Assembly (NCBI GenBank): GCA_016719925.1
Contig: JADJYC010000005.1
Span: 248,001-312,000 of the forward strand
DNA length: 64,000 bases
Reading direction: 5' to 3'
Origin: Crocinitomicaceae bacterium
Lineage (GTDB): Bacteria; Bacteroidota; Bacteroidia; Flavobacteriales_D; Crocinitomicaceae
Notes under the pieces: generated by a model
The model's database searches: none
Seen by the model: only the letters and a program-made list of their open reading frames with translations
What the model was told of the DNA's origin: nothing
Position numbers and translations under genes: made by a program
Shown: positions 48,064 through 58,154 of the stretch, in pieces
How positions within the stretch are numbered: the first letter of the stretch is position 1
Layout of the letters: each line of letters begins with the position of its first letter

Positions 48064-50370
48064 ATGATCACAAAATCCACCCGATGGATCCGTTTTATTT
48101 TCAGCCTGGTGCTGCTGGTGGTCTTTTGTATTCTTGCTTATGTGCTTTGGAATAAACAACAATTCAAATACGGTTTCAGATCATTCAGCGTAGAAAACGA
48201 AACCGGAGCAATCTACATTTCAAACTGCAACAGGTTAAAAGAAAAAATATCTTCTTCACAGGACCTTTCTCTGGAAGGATTACCAGAAACGTTAATATCA
48301 GGAATAGACTTCATTATACATCAAAAAAATTCTGATTTTGATAAACGTCTGAATGATGCATGTTACATTTCATGGAACTCAGCAGATTTTGTAATTGTCT
48401 TCAGAACGAATGACATGGATCCGTCTGATATTTCAGAAAATTTGCTGAAAATGATGGTCAGCTCAACATTTGATGATGAAAGTATTATCATTGGAGGAAA
48501 CAAGTATCAGATTGAACAGTTCAATCAGTTTCTGACTATCCGCAACAACTCACTTCAAACCAAAAAATCAGAAAAAACAGACCATTTTGGAAATTCTGAT
48601 TTCATCGTTTTTAATGATGCATTTCCTTCAGGACAGAATCACGTTATTCTTAAAAATAATCATCATCAGGTTTGGGAAGAGAAAATTAACGGACCTGAAA
48701 GCAAACCGTTGCTGCATGAACAGTTTATGCAATTTATTCCTGCCGGGTTTTCTCAGTTAAGTTATTTTGGCTGCAGTCAGTTCTCCACAAATGCAGTCAG
48801 TTTTTTTCCGGCAGCAGATAACAGATCTTTTGACTGGATTGATGGCGGAATGATGATCGTTAAAAAAGATTCATTTCAATTATTGATTGCTCCTCAGAAT
48901 CTGGAAAAAGATTTAAAGATGATTCTTGAAGAGCAAACATTAACGGCACGCGGTGATACTAATTTTATTCCCTTCTTCAATATCGGTAATTATGAAGTGA
49001 TGCCGTTTGAATCAGATATTAACTGGCAGACTAATGACGGGACTATTGCTGAAAATTTTAAATACTATACACACATTGATAATTTTAATGTGCTTAGCCA
49101 ATTCAATACCTGCCATGCGCTGGTATCTGGGCGAGCTTCAGCTGGAAATTTATTTTTAAAAAGCCCCATGCTGAGTTCCGTTTACAGGGGTTCTTTGCCG
49201 CAGCGTGTACATCATTTCAACATGATACACAAATCAGGCAGTGATTTTGAAATTGAATCACGCACCTGGAGAACAAAAGAAGATTGCATCATTACTCACT
49301 TCGCCGGTGCTGATCAAAGCACAGGTTCAAGCACAGTCAGAATGGACCATGATTTTGAAATTTCCATCATTCCAAATTCAATTCTGATAATCAATGAAAA
49401 TCTTCAGCAGCAAATTCTTGTCAGCAATCAAAATCAAATCCGGTGTATGATACTTCCGGAACAGAAAAATGGGCACTGAATCTTTCAACAGGTCTGAATG
49501 GCCCGCCACAAATTATTGACCTGGAAAATGACGGAAATAATGAAGTTGTTTTATTTCAGAAAGATCAGATTGACATTGTAAGAGCAGATGGTAAATCAGC
49601 ACCAGGATTTCCAAAAAAATTCAATGCAAATTCAAACGGAGGCGTTGCCGTAAATTATGATAACGCTTTCAATTATCGTTTTCTGGTAAGTGCAGGAAGT
49701 CAGATTAAAAGTCTGGATGAAACAGGACAGCCCGTTGTTGGATGGATGTTTGGTTCAATGTCTGCTGAACTGAAATGAGAAATTTCTTATTATGTTACCG
49801 GAGGAAAAGACATGATCTCATTCAAAGACATAAATAATAATCAGTTTGTGATTAACAGGAGAGGTGAATCCCGACTTTCTAAAAACAGCAAAGTGAATTT
49901 GCCCAATGAATCACCTTTTGTTGTTGGAGCATTGGATGAATCATCTCTCAGAAAACTTGGCTACAAAAACAATTACATCTACAATTATTATCTGATGGAT
50001 GGACACAAAGACTCTGTTAAATTGGATAAATCTGTCAATGCATTATCCGCAAAATGGATTTTTAATAACAATCAGCCACTGCTTGTCATTGAAGAATCTG
50101 ACCGGGTTGTGGTTTTGAATGAATTTGGATATGAAAAAGAGGTTGTACTTAAGCCGGATCCGTTGCAAAGCTATGCCGGACTGGTTGTGAATGAGGACTT
50201 TCAATATGTGTTTGCCAATAATTCACAGAATGCCTTATATTTGCTGGACGGATTTGGAAAAATGATCTTTCCCGTTCCGGTAAGAGGCAGCGACGTATTT
50301 TCAGGCTTTAACCAATGAGCAACTCTACACGTTTGTTGGAAATAAGATTAAAGTTTATAAAACAAATTGA
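48064..50370 (+). CDS. Membrane-anchored hypothetical protein with propeller-like C-terminus (frame breaks and in-frame TGA)
   Basis: Unrecognised protein of about 768 residues when restored. One N-terminal TM anchor (WIRFIFSLVLLVVFCILAYVLW, given in part), then a large extracytoplasmic region. The last third resembles FG-GAP/PQQ-like propeller blades (GPPQIIDLENDGNNEVVLF; YLLDGFGKMIF; NEQLYTFVGNKIKVYKT). Breaks: G2 at 49442-49443 (needs GGG, giving RVYDTSGTEKWAL), an in-frame TGA at 49776-49778 within AELK-X-EISYYVTGG, and an extra C at 50312-50313. After repair it stops at 50368-50370, one base before the porin start. That tight coupling suggests one envelope unit with the OmpA-like protein. 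Confidence 0.7.
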
Positions 50371-50371
50371 A

Positions 50372-52957
50372 ATGATGAAAAAACTAATTCTCTTCACAGG
50401 CTTTGTTTCAATGCTGATTTTGAATACTGCAACAGCGCAGGATTTTCAGGGATTCAGACAAAGTAATTACTCAGGAGTTTCTGGTGGTGACTGGAACCCC
50501 GCGATGATAGCAGACAACCGCATGGTGGGGGATGTTACATTAGGAGGCGTATCATTTAGCGGATACAACAATCACCTGTACATGAATCCTCATCTGATGC
50601 CTTATTGGTGGTCTCAGTCATTTGACTCCAATGATCCGCAGTCTGACGCATGGCTTAGTGATACGGTTCATCCGGGATGGGGAATAGTTCACCCCGACTC
50701 TGCCAGTTATTATACCAATCTTGGAAGAGGAAATCTCTTTCAGTTCACCAATCCAAAAGGAACACCAAGAACTGCATACGTTGAGAACAGTGTAGAAATT
50801 CTGAATTTTATGGTGAGTATTAACCGCACCATGGCAATCAGTGCCGGAATTAAAAACCGTACTTTCCTCAATGTGGATCACCTTTCATCTGAGTTACTCA
50901 CTTTGGCTCAAAATGGACTGGATTATTCTGATCTATGGAATACTGATCTAGATGACCAATTGCTGAATATTTCTTTCAATAACTGGATGGAATATCACGT
51001 TGGTTTTGCAATGGTTGTTCTCGATGATGAAGAACACTTTTTGAAAGCCGGTACAAAATTGAAATTTCTGCAGGGTCTGGGATCACTTTATCTCTATACT
51101 GATGAAGTTAGATACAACGTTAAAAACGATGATACACTGGCTACCATCGAAGGAAATTTTGACTATGGTTATTCTGCAAACATTGATCAGCACTGGGATG
51201 CGAGTTCTAGCGTCTATGACTCTACTGTTACATTTAATGACATTTACAAGCTCCATTCAAAACTTGGTTTTGGAGTTGACATCGGATTCGTTTATGAATA
51301 CCGCCCTGACTGGCAGAAATATAAATATGACATGGATGGTGAAACCAATCTGTGGAGACGTGATCAGAACAAATACTTATTACGTGTTGGATTTGCAGTG
51401 AACGACATTGGCGGAATGCGCTATGTAAAATCAGACAACAGCCGTAACTTCAATGTAAACACATCTGTATTAAGTCTTTTTGATTTTGATGATACTGAGG
51501 GTCTCGAATCTTTCAATGACAACGTGGACACCATGATCATGAACGGTCAGGCTTCAACAATCAGTGACCCGGGAACTTTCTATATGAATTTACCTACCCA
51601 CATTAATGCTGATGTTGACTGGCATATCTGGAGAGATTTTTATCTGAATTTCAATTCCATGATTGGTTTCCAGATGAATAAAGATGCACACAAAGTGCGC
51701 TATCCTACAAGTCTTACATTGACACCTAGATATGATTTTGCATGGGCGGGTCTTGCTGCTCCAATTTCTTACAGCGGCATTTATGGATTCAGAGCTGGTC
51801 TAGGATTAAGAATGGGACCAATCCTTGTAGGAACTGGTGATATGAAATGGTTATTTGCTCCGGGCAAAGACAAACAACTGAAAGGTGCAGATATTTATTT
51901 TGCATTAAAAGTTCCTATTCTTTACGGACATCCGAAAGATATTGACGACGATAAAGTATCTGATAAACTGGACATCTGTCTTGAAACACCGGGTGTTTGG
52001 CAGTTTATGGGTTGTCCGGATACAGATATGGATGGTATTCAGGATTCTGAAGATGCTTGTCCGGTTGATCCGGGATTACCTGAATTCCAGGGATGTCCTG
52101 ACCGTGATGGTGATAAAATCATTGATAAAAATGACGACTGTCCGGATGATGCTGGTTTAGCTGAATTTAAAGGATGTCCGGATAAAGACGGTGATAAAAT
52201 CATTGACAAATTCGATGAGTGCCCTGAAGAACCAGGTCTTGAAGCATTCAAAGGATGTCCTGACAGAGATGGTGATGGTCTGAAAGATTCTGACGACTTG
52301 TGTCCAGAAGTTGCAGGTCCGATTGTAAATCAAGGATGTCCTGATACTGATAATGACGGAATATTTGATTACTTAGACGGCTGCCCTACACAGGCTGGTC
52401 CTATTGAAAACAATGGTTGTCCTTGGCCTGATACTGATGGTGACGGTTTATTGGATAAAGATGATCAGTGTCCTTACAACGCAGGTCCGGTTAAAAATAA
52501 CGGATGCCCATACATTGATACAGACGGTGACACCGTTCTTGATAAAGATGATGAGTGTGTTAACACGCCTGGTCCGGTTGAAAACAAAGGATGTCCTGTT
52601 GTCGATCTTGAAATTATCAAACGTGCATTTGATAACCTTCAGTTTGAAACTGCAAAAGCAATCATTCTTCAATCATCGTATGCCTCACTTGAAGATCTTG
52701 CGAAATATCTGGTTGATAATCCTACATACAGAATTATCATTGCTGGTCACACAGATAATCAGGGTGAAGCACAGAAGAACTTAATTCTATCTAAAAAACG
52801 TGCTGAAGCAGTAAGAGATTTCTTAGTGTCACGCGGTGTTGCTGAAGACAGAATTATTGTTCAGTTCTTTGGTGAAGAGAAACCAGTTGATACAAATGAT
52901 ACACCAGAAGGACGTCAGAAAAACAGACGTGTTGAAATGGAAATCATTTTCCAATAA
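50372..52957 (+). CDS. DUF5723-like outer-membrane protein with thrombospondin-3 repeats and OmpA domain
   Basis: Outer-membrane protein of about 861 residues. Signal peptide MMKKLILFTGFVSMLILNTATA; a large beta-barrel-like region (about residues 25-500) with the SNYSGVSGGDWNPAMIADN start typical of DUF5723 proteins; then about eight Asp-rich thrombospondin type 3 repeats (DTDMDGIQDSEDACP; DRDGDKIIDKNDDCP) that bind calcium; and a C-terminal OmpA peptidoglycan-binding domain (IIAGHTDNQGEAQKNLILSKKRAE). The start is 50372 or 50375; the ATG at 50315 lies inside the upstream gene. Intact. It likely links the outer membrane to peptidoglycan. Confidence 0.9.
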   Translation: MMKKLILFTGFVSMLILNTATAQDFQGFRQSNYSGVSGGDWNPAMIADNRMVGDVTLGGVSFSGYNNHLYMNPHLMPYWWSQSFDSNDPQSDAWLSDTVHPGWGIVHPDSASYYTNLGRGNLFQFTNPKGTPRTAYVENSVEILNFMVSINRTMAISAGIKNRTFLNVDHLSSELLTLAQNGLDYSDLWNTDLDDQLLNISFNNWMEYHVGFAMVVLDDEEHFLKAGTKLKFLQGLGSLYLYTDEVRYNVKNDDTLATIEGNFDYGYSANIDQHWDASSSVYDSTVTFNDIYKLHSKLGFGVDIGFVYEYRPDWQKYKYDMDGETNLWRRDQNKYLLRVGFAVNDIGGMRYVKSDNSRNFNVNTSVLSLFDFDDTEGLESFNDNVDTMIMNGQASTISDPGTFYMNLPTHINADVDWHIWRDFYLNFNSMIGFQMNKDAHKVRYPTSLTLTPRYDFAWAGLAAPISYSGIYGFRAGLGLRMGPILVGTGDMKWLFAPGKDKQLKGADIYFALKVPILYGHPKDIDDDKVSDKLDICLETPGVWQFMGCPDTDMDGIQDSEDACPVDPGLPEFQGCPDRDGDKIIDKNDDCPDDAGLAEFKGCPDKDGDKIIDKFDECPEEPGLEAFKGCPDRDGDGLKDSDDLCPEVAGPIVNQGCPDTDNDGIFDYLDGCPTQAGPIENNGCPWPDTDGDGLLDKDDQCPYNAGPVKNNGCPYIDTDGDTVLDKDDECVNTPGPVENKGCPVVDLEIIKRAFDNLQFETAKAIILQSSYASLEDLAKYLVDNPTYRIIIAGHTDNQGEAQKNLILSKKRAEAVRDFLVSRGVAEDRIIVQFFGEEKPVDTNDTPEGRQKNRRVEMEIIFQ

Positions 52958-52978
52958 AACAGAACAATAAAATAAAGA

Positions 52979-53010
52979 AAGGCTCTCCGGATTTTGGAGA
53001 GCCTTTTTTG
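52979..53010 (+). terminator. Terminator after the OmpA-family gene
   Basis: Perfect stem AAGGCTCTCC (52979-52988) / GGAGAGCCTT (52996-53005), 7-base loop, then T6. Confidence 0.93.
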
Positions 53011-53033
53011 TTACTCTTAGTCCATCATTGAAT

Positions 53034-53041
53034 TATCTTTG
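53034..53041 (+). promoter_or_regulatory. -7 box of the lipoprotein gene
   Basis: TATCTTTG is a perfect TAnnTTTG match. It overlaps the TTG at 53039, which therefore cannot be the start; the ATG at 53063 lies 21 bases further on. Confidence 0.5.
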
Positions 53042-53062
53042 AAAATTCAAACCAATAAAAAA

Positions 53063-53809
53063 ATGAAATTTTTTATTCCGTTTTTCGGATTCATGTTTCT
53101 GATTTCCTGTTCAGGAAACGGCGAATTAAAATCTCTTGACATTGATGAAAAATCAATTGATCAATATGTAAAGGAAAAGTTAGATACATCGCAGACCTAT
53201 GATATCCTTACCGGAATGAGATTTTCAAAAGGAGATAATTATGCTTATTCAGCAGTAAGATTCAGTCAGCATGATACAGCAATTCTTTACACAGAGCTGA
53301 TTGAAGATACTTCAGGAACCACATACCGGAATTTATTTTTCAAAGACAAGCTTCCGGTTTATGTGGAAGAAGATATCATTTTATCTGATGGAGTTACAAC
53401 AACCTATATTCAGAGAAAAGTATATCTGAACGGTGCAATAATCCTGAAAGCATATGAGCGAAGTGCAGCAGACAAAGATTCACTTGCTGAAAAACAATTT
53501 GAAGAAATTACCATGACTATGGGTCAGTTTGACTTTGAAAGAGCAGAGCAATCAGTTACCCAGCAGGGAGATTATGAAATGAAATTCGGTGAATTCCTGA
53601 TTCTGGATCTGATGTCTTATCTGGTTCTTGATAATGAAGAAAGTGGTTATAGCGTTGCGCTGTATTTGATTGAAGGAGATGATTTAATTAATACGCTTTA
53701 TGCCAATCCTGACGGTTACCAGGGACAAGTAATCCGCTGTTATCATCAGTTTATGTACATCAGCGGCATTCAGCAAATGGTTTATACAGGCGGAGAAATT
53801 ATTCCGTAA
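53063..53809 (+). CDS. Hypothetical lipoprotein
   Basis: Putative lipoprotein of 248 residues starting MKFFIPFFGFMFLISC, with lipobox LISC at residues 13-16 followed by Ser-Gly-Asn-Gly. The mature part is mixed alpha/beta (GMRFSKGDNYAYSAVRF; YVEEDIILSDGVTTTYIQRKVYL; QVIRCYHQFMYISGIQQM) and matches no family I know. No catalytic motif is evident. It has its own promoter box and lies between the OmpA gene's terminator and a convergent DUF4783 gene 5 bp away. The TTG at 53039 is an unlikely start because the -7 box covers it. Confidence 0.72.
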   Translation: MKFFIPFFGFMFLISCSGNGELKSLDIDEKSIDQYVKEKLDTSQTYDILTGMRFSKGDNYAYSAVRFSQHDTAILYTELIEDTSGTTYRNLFFKDKLPVYVEEDIILSDGVTTTYIQRKVYLNGAIILKAYERSAADKDSLAEKQFEEITMTMGQFDFERAEQSVTQQGDYEMKFGEFLILDLMSYLVLDNEESGYSVALYLIEGDDLINTLYANPDGYQGQVIRCYHQFMYISGIQQMVYTGGEIIP

Positions 53810-53814
53810 AAACC

Positions 53815-54261
53815 TTAATTCACTTCAATTGTCAATGCAGAAATTTCTTTGGATGAGTCCACAGATTTGCTGTTCAGTGTAACTCTGAACAAAGCATCTT
53901 CACAAGTCAGTTCACCAATAAAATACTCACTTTGTCCTGATTTACCTTTATGCACAATAGTGAAATCACTTGGCTTATGTTTTAGAAAGAAATTCTTCAG
54001 AATCTGTTCAGCCTGAGATTTTGAATATAAATTTTCTGTCTCAAGAATTGAAAGATCCACATTTTCAGCGAAATAACTGGCTATTTTTGTTGCATTACCT
54101 GCTTTAAAGGCCGCCACAATAATTGACTCATAAGAAGGTTGCTGCTGTTGAACAGTTGCATTGCGCTCATGGCGTGTAATTTCTTCTTCACCCGGATCAA
54201 GAGGTTGTGCAATTGAAACAGAACCAGTGATAATCAGTAATATCGCAAAATATTTTTTCAT
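53815..54261 (-). CDS. Exported DUF4783 protein
   Basis: A 148-residue exported protein of the DUF4783 family, which has an NTF2/SnoaL-like cone fold; function unknown. Signal peptide KKYFAILLIITGSVSIAQ; a low-complexity linker with QQQQP; then VAAFKAGNATKIASYFAENVDLSI, the SKSQAEQILKNFFLKHKP helix and FTIVHKGKSGQSEYFIGEL, all typical. Divergent from rlmH with an 82-bp shared upstream region. Intact. Confidence 0.85.
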   Translation of the reverse strand: MKKYFAILLIITGSVSIAQPLDPGEEEITRHERNATVQQQQPSYESIIVAAFKAGNATKIASYFAENVDLSILETENLYSKSQAEQILKNFFLKHKPSDFTIVHKGKSGQSEYFIGELTCEDALFRVTLNSKSVDSSKEISALTIEVN

Positions 54262-54331
54262 CTTTCTAATCAGGAATTAAGGATTATAAATCTTAATTTC
54301 CCGTAAATGCATCAAAAATTAAGCCAGAAAT

Positions 54332-54339
54332 TAAATTTG
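54332..54339 (+). promoter_or_regulatory. TAnnTTTG box immediately before rlmH
   Basis: TAAATTTG, a perfect match, ends 4 bases before the rlmH ATG at 54344: the same octamer and spacing as at pcrA. A leaderless transcript is implied if this is the promoter. Confidence 0.45.
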
Positions 54340-54343
54340 TTCT

Positions 54344-54817
54344 ATGAAAATCCGGTTAATCACAGTTGGCAAAACAAACAAATCCTACTTTCTGGAGGCA
54401 GAAAATGAATACAGTAAAAGACTTGGCAAGTATATTTCATTTGAAAAAGTGGAATTACCGGATGTGAAAAATGCAAAATCGATGCCCACGGAAAAAATCA
54501 AACAGGAAGAGGGTAAACTGATACTTTCAAAACTCGATCCGTCCGGCATTCTGATATTGCTGGATGAAAACGGCAAAGAATTTAATTCCGTTCAGTTTTC
54601 AGCCTTACTCCGGCAGGAAATGAACCGCGGCCCAAAATCCATCCAGTTTGTAATTGGCGGTGCATATGGTTTTTCAGAAGAAGTTTATGCCGCCGCCAAA
54701 TCAAAAATTTCCCTTTCCCAAATGACTTTTAACCATCAAATGGTACGCATGATTTTCATTGAACAGGTTTACCGGGCGTTTACTATTTTGAACGGGGAGC
54801 CTTATCATCATGGTTAG
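54344..54817 (+). CDS. rlmH: 23S rRNA (pseudouridine-1915-N3)-methyltransferase
   Basis: SPOUT methyltransferase that methylates pseudouridine 1915 in helix 69 of 23S rRNA on assembled ribosomes. The 157-residue product is full length: MKIRLITVGKT start, ILLDENGKEFNSVQF, the SAM-knot FVIGGAYGFSEEVY and the invariant end NHQMVRMIFIEQVYRAF...PYHHG. Intact. It is 59 bp upstream of the first gene of the polysaccharide region, with which it is not functionally related. Confidence 0.97.
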   Translation: MKIRLITVGKTNKSYFLEAENEYSKRLGKYISFEKVELPDVKNAKSMPTEKIKQEEGKLILSKLDPSGILILLDENGKEFNSVQFSALLRQEMNRGPKSIQFVIGGAYGFSEEVYAAAKSKISLSQMTFNHQMVRMIFIEQVYRAFTILNGEPYHHG

Positions 54818-54875
54818 ATACATAACTCTTGTATGAAACACACGTAAGAGAAACCACTATAATTATCACCAATAA

Positions 54876-56195
54876 ATGATTTCATCACTAGACTGGATTC
54901 TTATGTTCGGTTATTTGACCGTTCTGTTCGCATTCGGATGGTTTTATGCATATTTCAAATATGAAGAAACAGTGGCACGCGGGTTTATTATTTTGCTAAT
55001 GGTTCGCGTCTTTGGTGGAGTGCTATTTGCTATTATCTACGTTTATTATTTCAATGCTGTCGGCGACACGGTTGCTTATTTCGAAGGAGGAACAACGCTC
55101 TGCAAAATTCTATTTGAAGATCCAGTTGCCTATTTTGTTCTTTTGCAGAGTGAGGCCGGCCAAATTCCTTCTGAATATGCACATCTAATTTCAAACGTTG
55201 TTTATTCAGATACGCCTGAAGAATGGTTTATGACCAAAGCAGTTTCATTAATCGGAATATTTTCATTTCAAAGCTTTCTCTTGCTTAATGTACTCTTTGG
55301 TTTAGTAGGAATGATTGGCGCATGGCAACTCGTGCGTTTTGCGCGCGAGTTCATGCCAGAGGTACGTCGGGAAGCCTATTATATCATGATTCTGGTGCCT
55401 GGTATCCTAATCTGGTCATCTGGTCTTCTTAAAGATACGGTGACGTTGACTTGCTTTGCCTATTTTCTTCTTTACTATTGTAAGGTTGTATTTAAACAAC
55501 AGCGCAAAATTCATCATTTCGTAATACTTTTTTTAAGCGCTTATATCATGTTTCGCATTAAACCGTATGTTCTGATTTGTGAAATTCCGGCGCTTGCTCG
55601 AGCAGCTTATATTTACTACAAAGCAAAAATCAAGATTCCTTTCTTACGCCGAATTCTCATGCCGGCACTGCTGGCCTTATTACTCTCGGCAAGTCTGCTT
55701 GGGGTTGTTCAAATTGCAGAAGCATCCGAGAAATATAAACTCGAAACACTAGAAGCAAAAGTGAAAGGGTTTCAGAGCTGGCACGAAACACTTGGCGGCG
55801 CATACTACAGTATTGGTGGAGGACATGTTGACTACACACTTACAGGTGTTTTGAAGGTTGCACCCGAGGCACTTTCGCACACTTTCATCAGACCCTTTTT
55901 GTGGGAATCTCGCAATGCGTCAATGTTATTTGCCGCAGTTGAGAATACCGTTATTCTAATACTTCTGCTAATTTGTCTCAGATATTACATAATGGATCCT
56001 GATCTGCGAAAATATTTACACAGCAACCATATCGTTGTTTTTCTTTTTGTCTTTTCAATTATTTTTGGGTTTACAGTTGGCTTTACCTCCTACAACTACG
56101 GAGCTTTAGCCCGATACAAAGTTCCCGCACAAATTTGTTTTCTTTTTCTGCTCTTCTTTATTGTCAAAAAAGGACGTCAGTTCAAACAAGTCTGA
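54876..56195 (+). CDS. Multi-pass membrane protein of the polysaccharide cluster
   Basis: A 439-residue integral membrane protein with about ten helices, for example LMFGYLTVLFAFGWFYAYF, LLVLFGLVG-type and PALLALLLSASLLGVV. A periplasmic loop of about 100 residues (around 270-330) contains YSIGGGHVDYTLTG. The pattern of many helices plus one large loop suits a Wzy-like O-unit polymerase or a ligase, but I see no diagnostic motif, so this is only suggested by context: glycosyltransferases follow. Its 3' end overlaps the opposing glycosyltransferase gene by 19 bp. Intact. Confidence 0.75.
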   Translation: MISSLDWILMFGYLTVLFAFGWFYAYFKYEETVARGFIILLMVRVFGGVLFAIIYVYYFNAVGDTVAYFEGGTTLCKILFEDPVAYFVLLQSEAGQIPSEYAHLISNVVYSDTPEEWFMTKAVSLIGIFSFQSFLLLNVLFGLVGMIGAWQLVRFAREFMPEVRREAYYIMILVPGILIWSSGLLKDTVTLTCFAYFLLYYCKVVFKQQRKIHHFVILFLSAYIMFRIKPYVLICEIPALARAAYIYYKAKIKIPFLRRILMPALLALLLSASLLGVVQIAEASEKYKLETLEAKVKGFQSWHETLGGAYYSIGGGHVDYTLTGVLKVAPEALSHTFIRPFLWESRNASMLFAAVENTVILILLLICLRYYIMDPDLRKYLHSNHIVVFLFVFSIIFGFTVGFTSYNYGALARYKVPAQICFLFLLFFIVKKGRQFKQV

Positions 56196-57307
56196 TAAAA
56201 CTGAATTGTGTTTTTTGTCATCGCCGTCAGCGAAAATTTATTCTCAACTAATTTCTTACCCTCTGCACCAAAATTCCGAAGTTCTTGCGGACTTTTTGAA
56301 AGCTCAATAATCTTGTCTGCAAATTTATTATCGTCAAAAGGTTTGATCAGACAGCCAGTAATCCCGTCCTCTACAACCTCTGCTGGACCAATGGTCTTAA
56401 AAGCAATAACTGGCTTTGATACACTCATTGCCTCAAAAATTACCAGTGGTAAACCTTCAGCATACGATGGAATTAAAATCAAATCAGCCACTACCAAGTG
56501 CGGACGAACGTCACCAACATTACCTGTAAAGACTACACAATCTCTCAAGTCATTTTCAAAAACATATTTTTCCAGATCAACGCGCAGTTCACCATCACCT
56601 ATAATCACCAATTTGAATCCAGCAATTTTTTCACGCAGCTCTTTACAATGTTTCAAAACCAACTGATGTCCTTTTCGCGGAATTAATCTGCCCGGGATCG
56701 CACAAACAAATTCACCAATACTATTTTTTATACCTATTTCAATTTTTGGATAATCAAATCCGTGATGAATTACCTCTACTTGATTTTTAAATTGAACTCC
56801 AGCACCTAGAAAAAAATTCTTCAAACCCTCTGAACACGAATAAACGTGATCAATTCGTTTATAAGTGAACCTGGCTACACGATAGTATTTGTTTTTTGGA
56901 ACTTGCTGAGGCTTTAAACAAAACTCTGTATAAATATTTTCCTGATAGCCATGCAGTGTAGAAACAGTTTTTGTCTTTACTCTAAAAAAAGTACGTAGTG
57001 CAGCAGACCAAAAATCTGCATAAATCAAATGTGAATGAATGAAGTTAAAATTATGGCGATTCAACAACTTTTTCATCTTAAGCAAAAGACCTAAACTGAG
57101 ATAAGATTTAGTTTCAATGCGGTGAACCGGAATATCTTTTTGAATCAGGTAATCACAAAATGTTGTAGAAATCTGATTGTACTCTTTTTTGTAAACACAT
57201 AAAAAGGAAACATCTATTCCACCTTGTTTTAAAGCAGGTAAAAGCTGCCAGAAATATTTTTCCGAACCGGCGATGCCTTCAATATTTTGGACAAACAAAA
57301 CTTTCAC
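56177..57307 (-). CDS. Family 4 glycosyltransferase
   Basis: GT-B fold transferase of 376 residues, presumed to add a sugar to a surface polysaccharide. N-terminal domain with VLFVQNIEGIAGSEKYFW and HSHLIYADFWS; C-terminal nucleotide-sugar domain with IPGRLIPRKGHQLVLK, VIIGDGELRVDLEKYV and the E-x7-E motif in YAEGLPLVIFEAMSVSKPVIA. Donor sugar not predictable. Convergent with and overlapping the membrane protein gene. Intact. Confidence 0.88.
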   Translation of the reverse strand: MKVLFVQNIEGIAGSEKYFWQLLPALKQGGIDVSFLCVYKKEYNQISTTFCDYLIQKDIPVHRIETKSYLSLGLLLKMKKLLNRHNFNFIHSHLIYADFWSAALRTFFRVKTKTVSTLHGYQENIYTEFCLKPQQVPKNKYYRVARFTYKRIDHVYSCSEGLKNFFLGAGVQFKNQVEVIHHGFDYPKIEIGIKNSIGEFVCAIPGRLIPRKGHQLVLKHCKELREKIAGFKLVIIGDGELRVDLEKYVFENDLRDCVVFTGNVGDVRPHLVVADLILIPSYAEGLPLVIFEAMSVSKPVIAFKTIGPAEVVEDGITGCLIKPFDDNKFADKIIELSKSPQELRNFGAEGKKLVENKFSLTAMTKNTIQFYQTCLN

Positions 57308-57389
57308 CTCAATTGTATTTATGTTTGGTGATTTTATTCACGGTGCTTTTTGGAAGATTTTTTTCCGACGGATGCTAGTCTGCTCTTAG

Positions 57390-58088
57390 CTATTTTTGTT
57401 CTGAAATAAATACGCTGACGCAGTGTGGCGAAAATCTTTTTTTTGATATTCTAAAAACCTCACGTGTTGCTTCGGCAGCATTTACATCCGAAGCACCACC
57501 TGCGGTTATGCGTGAAATAATCTGATTTGCTTTTTCAAAAACTATTTTGTCCGCATACAATTTTGACAACTGATCATAATCAGAGCAAAATTTATACGAT
57601 AGATCAAATAAATTCTGCAATAAAATTTCACGTTTTACAATTACACTCTGATGAACAAATGGAAGCGATTGCCAGAATTTTTCAAGCGGTTTTGAATGTG
57701 CAAAGCGAGTAAAAGTTTCGTATGCAATTTCTGTGTCACCGTAAAGCACGTCAAAACTTTTATGCGCGTTAGCAATTTTCACGAGCGTATCAGATTCAGC
57801 CAGCTGATCACCTGCATTGATAAAAATAATGTACTCACCCGTAGCTGCTTTAATTCCCTTATTCATAGCATCGTAAATACCTTTGTCTCGCTCAATAATA
57901 CGGTGAATTGATTTCTCTGCTTTTAGTCCATGCAGATAATCAATTGTACCGTCCATCGACAATCCGTCTACAATGATGTATTCAATAATTTCACCAAAAC
58001 CTTGCTGAGAAACAATATTTTCAACGGTTGATTTCAGCAAAGGAAGCTGGTTAAAATGAACGGTAATTACTGAGAAAGTTGGTTTCAT
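57390..58088 (-). CDS. Family 2 glycosyltransferase (WcaA-like)
   Basis: GT-A inverting transferase of about 232 residues from MKPTFSVITVHFNQ; an in-frame ATG six codons earlier (58106) is less conserved. Motifs: YIIVDGLSMDGTIDYL (nucleotide site), ERDKGIYDAMNKGIKAATGEYIIF (given in part) and FINAGDQLA, where the usual DxD reads NAGD, as in colanic-acid WcaE-like enzymes. The acceptor region holds PFVHQSVIVKREIL and FCSDYDQL. It is divergent from the FkbM methyltransferase gene with 66 bp between. Confidence 0.87.
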   Translation of the reverse strand: MKPTFSVITVHFNQLPLLKSTVENIVSQQGFGEIIEYIIVDGLSMDGTIDYLHGLKAEKSIHRIIERDKGIYDAMNKGIKAATGEYIIFINAGDQLAESDTLVKIANAHKSFDVLYGDTEIAYETFTRFAHSKPLEKFWQSLPFVHQSVIVKREILLQNLFDLSYKFCSDYDQLSKLYADKIVFEKANQIISRITAGGASDVNAAEATREVFRISKKRFSPHCVSVFISEQK

Positions 58089-58154
58089 GGACACAGTCGA
58101 ATTCAAAATTAATAGGATATCTTTACAAAAAGTATTTTTTATTGGATCAAAGTA

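Noticed and set aside
50315..50371. Upstream ATG (50315) as start of the OmpA-family porin
   Set aside because: It would put 19 non-hydrophobic residues before the signal peptide and overlap the preceding gene; 50372/50375 gives a clean signal sequence.
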